Shown here: piece by piece, positions 59,620-64,000 of the stretch
Layout: each line of letters opens with the position of its first letter
Position numbering within the stretch: the first letter of the stretch is position 1
Assembly (NCBI GenBank): GCA_017409265.1
Contig: JAFQSY010000039.1
Location: 1 to 64,000, forward strand
Reading direction: 5' to 3'
Source: Clostridia bacterium
GTDB lineage: Bacteria; Bacillota; Clostridia; Oscillospirales; Acutalibacteraceae
DNA: 64,000 nt
Translations under genes and position numbers: made by a program
The notes under the pieces: model-generated
Databases searched by the model: none
What the model was told of the DNA's origin: nothing
The model's input: the letters and a program-made list of their open reading frames with translations, nothing else

Positions 59620-60273
59620 TTATTTAAGAAATTCAAACGGAACAGGCGGACATTGCTCTGTTGCTGCTTTGACAATGAAATCCTCTGCTTCGGCAACAAG
59701 CGTTTTTATCGCTTCGGGGACAGGCATTTCAGGCACGGGTTTCTTGTTCTTGTTTGGTATTATTGCTTTGTATGCGGCAAGTTCAGCTATTCCGAGATAC
59801 ATTGAATTGCAACAGACCTCACCGTTTACATATGCTCTTCCGCACCAGTTTTTCGGAAGATTGCCTGCTTTTGCCTGAATAAGAATGATTTTGTAAAGTG
59901 CAATGGCATAAAGCATATCAAGCTTCATGCTGCCGCCGTTTTCAAGATCTTTGATAAGCTGCGTAAGAAGAGTTCCCGCTTTTATAAAGGTTTTTCTCGT
60001 GGGATTTGAATCCGAAGAAGAATTATCGCTTAAGATTTCATTTGCGATTATATCCAATTCGTTTCGTTCTTTTGTACGGCCGAGAAGATAGTCGCAGCTG
60101 ACACCGTAGAAGTCCGCAACCTTTATCAGAAAGCTCTGACCGCATTCCCTTATTCCTTTTTCGTAATGTGAAAGCAGAGCCTGCGATATACCAAGCTTTG
60201 CAGCAGCTTCTTTCTGGCTCATACCCTTTTCTTTTCTTAAATTGCTTAATATAACAGGAAAGCTTCTGTCCAT
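59620..60273 (-). CDS. XRE-family transcriptional regulator
   Basis: A 217-residue protein with an N-terminal Cro/CI HTH (MSQKEAAAKLGISQALLSHYEKG, about 17-40) and the usual GVSCDYLLGRT end of the domain near residue 66. The C-terminal 140 residues are an uncharacterised helical region (VEVCCNSMYLGIAELAAYKA-like). GAGGAG precedes ATG. It is divergent from the histidine-phosphatase-fold gene, and an inverted repeat lies in the shared region, so it probably controls itself and that gene. Confidence 0.82.
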   Translation of the reverse strand: MDRSFPVILSNLRKEKGMSQKEAAAKLGISQALLSHYEKGIRECGQSFLIKVADFYGVSCDYLLGRTKERNELDIIANEILSDNSSSDSNPTRKTFIKAGTLLTQLIKDLENGGSMKLDMLYAIALYKIILIQAKAGNLPKNWCGRAYVNGEVCCNSMYLGIAELAAYKAIIPNKNKKPVPEMPVPEAIKTLVAEAEDFIVKAATEQCPPVPFEFLK

Positions 60274-60305
60274 AAAAATCTCCTCAAAGTATTATTCGGA
60301 GGTTA

Positions 60306-60344
60306 ATTATACAACAATTTATACAGTTTGTATATTGTTAAAAT
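60306..60344. promoter_or_regulatory. Divergent promoter region with inverted repeat
   Basis: For the leftward XRE gene, TATAAT (60311-60306) with a poor -35 TATACA 17 bp upstream. Between the two divergent genes AACAATTTATAC (60313-60324) and GTATATTGTT (60330-60339) form an imperfect inverted repeat covering that -35 and the presumed rightward promoter (TAAAAT at 60339-60344). It is a good candidate operator for the XRE protein. Confidence 0.5.
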
Positions 60345-60377
60345 AGACGAAAAAATTCACCTTTTTTTGGAGGAAAA

Positions 60378-61010
60378 ATGAAGTCCTATACCATTCATTT
60401 CATAAGAAATGCCCTGACAGACGAAAATCTTGAGGGACGATATATCGGTCATACAAACGTTGAAATAAGCGAAGAGGGCAAGGAACAGCTCCGTCAGATG
60501 AGAAACGAGCTTATCTATCCGCCCGTGGAGGCGCTTTTTACAAGTCCGCTTAAACGCTGTGTGCAAACGGCGGAAATAATTTATCCCGACAACAAGCCCA
60601 TCGTAATTGATGGCTTTATCGAATATAATTTCGGAGAGTTTGAAAATAAAACAGCCGAACAGCTTGAAAAATATGAGGAATTTCCGCGATGGCTTGCAGG
60701 CGAAAAGGGCGTAAAGCCGCCTTACGGCGAAAGCAATGAGGAGTTTTCAAAAAGAGTATGCGACACCTTTGAAAAGGTTGCAGAGGGTCTTATGAAAACA
60801 GGCACAACCTCTGTCGCAATTGTTACACACGGCGGAGTTATCATGACTGTTCTTGCCGCTTACGGAATCCCCGAATATCCCATGCACGAGTGGCTTACTC
60901 CCAACGGCTGCGGATTTACCGTAAAGCTTAACCCCTCTCTCTGGATGAGAGCAAAGAAATTTGAAGTTTTCAGCGAGTTCCCTTATGAACGCGAAGAATT
61001 ACCTGACTAA
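60378..61010 (+). CDS. Histidine-phosphatase-fold protein lacking RHG motif
   Basis: A 210-residue protein with the phosphoglycerate mutase-like fold: GRYIGHTNVEISEEGKEQLRQM, SPLKRCVQTAEII (conserved Arg), EYNFGEFENKTAEQLEKY and IVTHGGVIMTVL (second His). The diagnostic N-terminal RHG(E/M)T reads IRNALT: the phospho-accepting His is Asn and the Gly is Ala. It is therefore predicted inactive as a standard phosphatase, perhaps a binding protein, unless another residue serves. GGAGG precedes ATG. 15 bp upstream of the GH35 gene, so probably co-transcribed. Confidence 0.85.
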   Translation: MKSYTIHFIRNALTDENLEGRYIGHTNVEISEEGKEQLRQMRNELIYPPVEALFTSPLKRCVQTAEIIYPDNKPIVIDGFIEYNFGEFENKTAEQLEKYEEFPRWLAGEKGVKPPYGESNEEFSKRVCDTFEKVAEGLMKTGTTSVAIVTHGGVIMTVLAAYGIPEYPMHEWLTPNGCGFTVKLNPSLWMRAKKFEVFSEFPYEREELPD

Positions 61011-61025
61011 TAAAAGGAGAAAAAC

Positions 61026-62774
61026 ATGAATACTTTTGCAATAGAAAAAGACGGATTCAAACTGAACGGCGAGCCCTTCAGAATAATTGCAGGCGCAATT
61101 CATTATTTCAGAGTACCTGCCGAATATTGGCGCGACAGACTCATAAAGCTCAAGGCGTGCGGCTTCAATACGGTTGAAACCTATGTTGCCTGGAATCTCC
61201 ACGAGAAAAAAGAGGGCGAGTTTGATTACAGCGATATGCTTGATATTGAAAAGTTTCTTGATATTGCGGCTGAACTCGGGCTTTATGCAATTGTGCGCCC
61301 GGGCCCCTATATCTGTTCGGAATGGGATTTCGGCGGTCTGCCCTGGTGGCTTCTCAAAAACGACTCAATGGCTCTCCGCTGTATGGATAAAGATTATCTT
61401 GCTGCGGTTGACAGATTTTTTGACGATTTTATTCCGCGAATCGCAAAGCACCAGATAACAAAGGGCGGCAATGTTATTCTTGTTCAGGTTGAGAATGAAT
61501 ACGGCAGCTACGGCGATGACAGCGAATATATCCGCTATCTTGCCGACGGAATGACAAAGAGGGGAATAGATGTTCCTTTCTTCACATCCGACGGTGCGGA
61601 ATATCAGATGCTTACAGGAGGAACCGTTCCGGAGATACATAAAACCGCAAACTTCGGTTCAAGAGCAAAGGAACAGTTCGCAAGGCTCCGTGAATATCAG
61701 CCCGACGGTCCTCTTATGTGTACTGAATTCTGGAACGGCTGGTTTGACCATTGGACCGAAGAGCATCACAGCCGCGACCCGCAGGATGCGGCAGATGCTA
61801 TGGATGAAATTCTTTCAATGGGTGCAAGTCTTTCGGCATATATGTTCCACGGAGGAACAAACTTCGGTTACATGAACGGCGCAAACGACTATGACGTATA
61901 TGAGCCGACCGTTTCAAGCTATGATGACGATGCTCCTGTTAATGAAAGCGGTGAGCTTACCGAAAAATACTATAAATTCAGAGAGGTTATCTCAAAATAT
62001 GCTCCGATTCCCGAGGTTGAGATGCCTGAACCGATAAAAAAGAAAAAGTACGGCGAAATTGAGTTTACGCATCACGCAAAGCTTTTTGATAATCTTGATG
62101 TGCTTTCAACTCTTGTTGAGTCTGTCATGCCCATGACCATGGAAAAGCTGGGTCAGGGATACGGTTTTGTGCTTTACAAAGCATTCGTCAAAGGTCCCAG
62201 AGACCCACAGAAGGTAAGACTTCAGGATGTCCATGACAGAGGATATATCTATCTCAACGGTGAATTTGTCGGTATTCAGTACAGAAACGATAAGGAGCCG
62301 CAGAATATTGTTGCAATCGAAAAAGAAGGTGCAGAGCTTGCTGTCCTTGTTGAAAACATGGGCAGAGTCAATTACGGCGCAAAGCTCAAGGATGCAAAGG
62401 GAATCACGCAGGGCATCGGCTTCGGCAACAACTTTGTTTATCATTGGAAAAACTATCCGCTGCCGCTCGATGATGTTTCGGGGGTTGACTTTAAAGAAGG
62501 CGTTCCTGAATTTGACGGCACACCTGTTCTTCTCAAGGCTGAATTTGAAATTGACGAATGCTACGATACATTTGTAAAGCTTCCCGAATTTAAAAAGGGT
62601 ATCATAATTATCAACAACAGAGTTCTTTCAAGGCATTGGGAGGTTGGTCCGCAGCGCTCGGCCTATCTTCCTGCACCCTTCCTCAAAGAGGGCAAAAACG
62701 AAATTGTAGTTCTTGAACTTGAAGGTTATAAAAAGCCTGCCGTTTTGTTTGACGGCGAACCCGATATAGGATAA
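61026..62774 (+). CDS. Glycoside hydrolase family 35 beta-galactosidase
   Basis: A 582-residue GH35 enzyme removing terminal beta-galactose. Barrel: IIAGAIHYFRVPAEYWRDRL, GFNTVETYVAWNLHE, VRPGPYICSEWDFGGLPWWL, acid/base Glu in VQVENEYGSYG (about 158), nucleophile Glu in CTEFWNGWFDHW (about 234), and MFHGGTNFGYMNG. Two C-terminal beta-sandwich domains follow. No signal peptide, hence cytosolic. AAAGGAG precedes the ATG. Confidence 0.95.
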   Translation: MNTFAIEKDGFKLNGEPFRIIAGAIHYFRVPAEYWRDRLIKLKACGFNTVETYVAWNLHEKKEGEFDYSDMLDIEKFLDIAAELGLYAIVRPGPYICSEWDFGGLPWWLLKNDSMALRCMDKDYLAAVDRFFDDFIPRIAKHQITKGGNVILVQVENEYGSYGDDSEYIRYLADGMTKRGIDVPFFTSDGAEYQMLTGGTVPEIHKTANFGSRAKEQFARLREYQPDGPLMCTEFWNGWFDHWTEEHHSRDPQDAADAMDEILSMGASLSAYMFHGGTNFGYMNGANDYDVYEPTVSSYDDDAPVNESGELTEKYYKFREVISKYAPIPEVEMPEPIKKKKYGEIEFTHHAKLFDNLDVLSTLVESVMPMTMEKLGQGYGFVLYKAFVKGPRDPQKVRLQDVHDRGYIYLNGEFVGIQYRNDKEPQNIVAIEKEGAELAVLVENMGRVNYGAKLKDAKGITQGIGFGNNFVYHWKNYPLPLDDVSGVDFKEGVPEFDGTPVLLKAEFEIDECYDTFVKLPEFKKGIIIINNRVLSRHWEVGPQRSAYLPAPFLKEGKNEIVVLELEGYKKPAVLFDGEPDIG

Positions 62775-62780
62775 AAATTA

Positions 62781-62805
62781 ACCGGCTCACATCTTGTGAG
62801 CCGGT
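62781..62805. terminator. Bidirectional terminator
   Basis: ACCGGCTCAC, loop ATCTT, GTGAGCCGGT, then AATCTTTT; between convergent GH35 and the repeat protein. Confidence 0.85.
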
Positions 62806-62811
62806 AATCTT

Positions 62812-64000
62812 TTAGTATTTTTTATATCTTCCGACATATCCTGCGATACTGTCCGAATATGCGTTATCTGCAAAGCTGCCGTCAGATGAATCTGTTCTTC
62901 CTGCAACGAGAAGTTCTTTGTTACTGTCAGAATAAGTAAGACAAAGTGCCGCGTCATCGCCGGAGCCGGCATGGGAGAGAACTTTAACAATGTTTCCGTT
63001 TGCATCAAGGTAACATATAAATCCGTCTGTTCCGCCCTTGTTGCCGATTGAGGCAAATTCACGGTTGGAGGAGCTTGTATATCCCGTCAGAGCAAAGCCG
63101 CTTCCGGTGTAAACAACATCGGTAATGTAATCGCTATAGAAGCCCGAAATGATTTTGTACCATTGTCTTTCGCCGTTTTGGTCAAGGCGGATTGCCAGGG
63201 CATCCGTTTCTCCGCAATTGTGTATTCCCTCAAGTGTTCCGTCGGGACCAACGCTTGAATTGAGTGTGTAGTTACCTGCAACAACGCATCCTCCGTTGCC
63301 GTCCGCAGTAATGGCTTTGAAAATATCCGTACCCGAGGTTGCAAGAACATGGTGCCACTGATATTCACCGACATGATTATACTTGATAACAACAGTATCG
63401 GCATAGCTTCCGATAAGTCCGTTGAATGAAGCAAATCTGCCGTCGGTTGCGGTTGTTATACATGAGATGAAGATGTTTCCATCACTGTCCGCATCTATGC
63501 CGTCAATGCTGCTACCTGTGCTGCCGTTAAGATAGTCTTTCCAAAGAACGGCATTGTTAAGGTCAAAGCTGATAACTATTGAACTCATTTTTGGGATTCC
63601 GTCAAAGTCTCCGTTTGTTGAGGTTGTTTTTCCGCCAACTGCATAGCCGCTCGGAGTGGCGGTTACGCAGTATAAAAAGTCGTCGCCCGAGCCTTCAAGA
63701 ATGTTTTTGTAAAGTTCGGCGCCGTTTGGTGAAAGTCTGATTATAACAGCATCAATTTCGCCCAATTGGCTGTCGGTTGCAGGGCGTTCGTAAGTTCCGA
63801 CAGCAGCGATGCTTCCGTCATTGAGAACAGAAACGCCATAGAGGAGAACAGATGCGGAGGTATCGCTGAAAAGTCTTATCCATTCAACTGTTCCGTATTT
63901 TGTGAATTTTGCAACATACGAATACGGTATTTTTAAATTGAGAGAAGAATTGCAAAGATAGTCAAAGCTGCCGTCTGATGATGCTGTTGTACCGCAGGCG
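62812..64000 (-). CDS. Propeller-like repeat protein, partial (5' end off window)
   Basis: The frame stays open from its stop at 62812 to the right edge, so the N-terminus is missing; about 396 residues are visible. It consists of repeats of roughly 50-60 residues with a pattern of W/Y..hydrophobic, DGxF, and AVGGKT/VAGNYT/LTGYTSS/VAGRTDS strands, as in beta-propeller delta-60 or SBBP-like repeats: YGVSVLNDGSIAAVGTY, YCVTATPSGYAVGGKTTSTN, KAITADGNGGCVVAGNY, DVVYTGSGFALTGYTSSS. It is probably a secreted or surface adhesive protein; the function is unknown. A TTG at 63765 is not the true start. Confidence 0.7.
   Translation of the reverse strand, partial: ACGTTASSDGSFDYLCNSSLNLKIPYSYVAKFTKYGTVEWIRLFSDTSASVLLYGVSVLNDGSIAAVGTYERPATDSQLGEIDAVIIRLSPNGAELYKNILEGSGDDFLYCVTATPSGYAVGGKTTSTNGDFDGIPKMSSIVISFDLNNAVLWKDYLNGSTGSSIDGIDADSDGNIFISCITTATDGRFASFNGLIGSYADTVVIKYNHVGEYQWHHVLATSGTDIFKAITADGNGGCVVAGNYTLNSSVGPDGTLEGIHNCGETDALAIRLDQNGERQWYKIISGFYSDYITDVVYTGSGFALTGYTSSSNREFASIGNKGGTDGFICYLDANGNIVKVLSHAGSGDDAALCLTYSDSNKELLVAGRTDSSDGSFADNAYSDSIAGYVGRYKKY

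Noticed and set aside
62812-63765. Complete gene starting at TTG 63765
   Set aside because: The reading frame continues open with the same repeat pattern to the window edge, so this is an internal codon of a longer, truncated gene.
1-64000. CRISPR arrays, rRNA operons, transposases
   Set aside because: No regularly spaced repeats, ribosomal RNA segments or transposase-like proteins were seen on either strand.

Overview
The window is a chromosomal segment of an anaerobic, low-to-mid GC Gram-positive bacterium, most likely a gut Clostridia/Oscillospirales (Ruminococcaceae-like) species. Evidence: a complete rnf operon in clostridial order (C-D-G-E-A-B), a GlgC/GlgD pair, single-chain glycyl-tRNA synthetase, a PASTA-type kinase-like protein, an LCP protein, an L-box (lysine) riboswitch, sigma-A promoters of TTGAAT-N17-TATAAT type, strong AGGAGG sites, frequent TTG starts and many glycan-active enzymes. 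No rRNA, CRISPR array or IS element was seen.

Layout. 1-2000: tRNA-Ser and tRNA-Thr around an anion permease, with an 18-bp repeat of the tRNA-Ser end. 2000-14000: lipoprotein, SDR, zinc-ribbon membrane protein, LCP protein, polysaccharide deacetylase, MurD-like ligase, FAD/Rieske fusion, then a leftward galE-HAD-ACT-UPF0210 operon. 14000-22500: HD protein and rsmA, lysine riboswitch plus NhaC-family transporter, GH2 enzyme, membrane acyltransferase, a 47-aa Cys-rich microprotein and an iron alcohol dehydrogenase. 22500-29600: apbE, NusG-II protein, Gx transporter and rnfCDGEAB. 29600-36400 (leftward): GH130, pnuC, a sodium-pumping decarboxylase operon and glyS. 36500-39950: HTH-lipase fusion and mgtE with a long leader.

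40146-46830 is a compact phage-derived head module: both terminase subunits, portal, protease, decoration protein, capsid and three connector-type proteins, ending in a terminator with no tail, lysis, integrase or replication genes. 46870-50920 (leftward): ChbG/YdjC deacetylase, GH92 and a FliB-like methylase. 50970-52700: zinc-ribbon/PASTA pseudokinase. 52950-59580: glycogen operon glgB-glgC-glgD-(CAP-like protein)-glgA. 59600-64000: XRE regulator, an RHG-less histidine-phosphatase-fold protein, GH35 and a propeller-like repeat protein cut by the right edge.

Together the genes describe an anaerobe that degrades plant or host glycans (GH2, GH35, GH92, GH130, ChbG), stores surplus carbon as glycogen, and couples electron transfer (Rnf) and decarboxylation (Oad) to ion gradients that can drive transporters such as the NhaC-family protein. 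The items most worth a second look are the tailless capsid cassette, the XRE-transmembrane-lipase fusion, the uncharacterised mgtE leader RNA, two enzyme-fold proteins lacking catalytic residues, and the Cys-rich microprotein.
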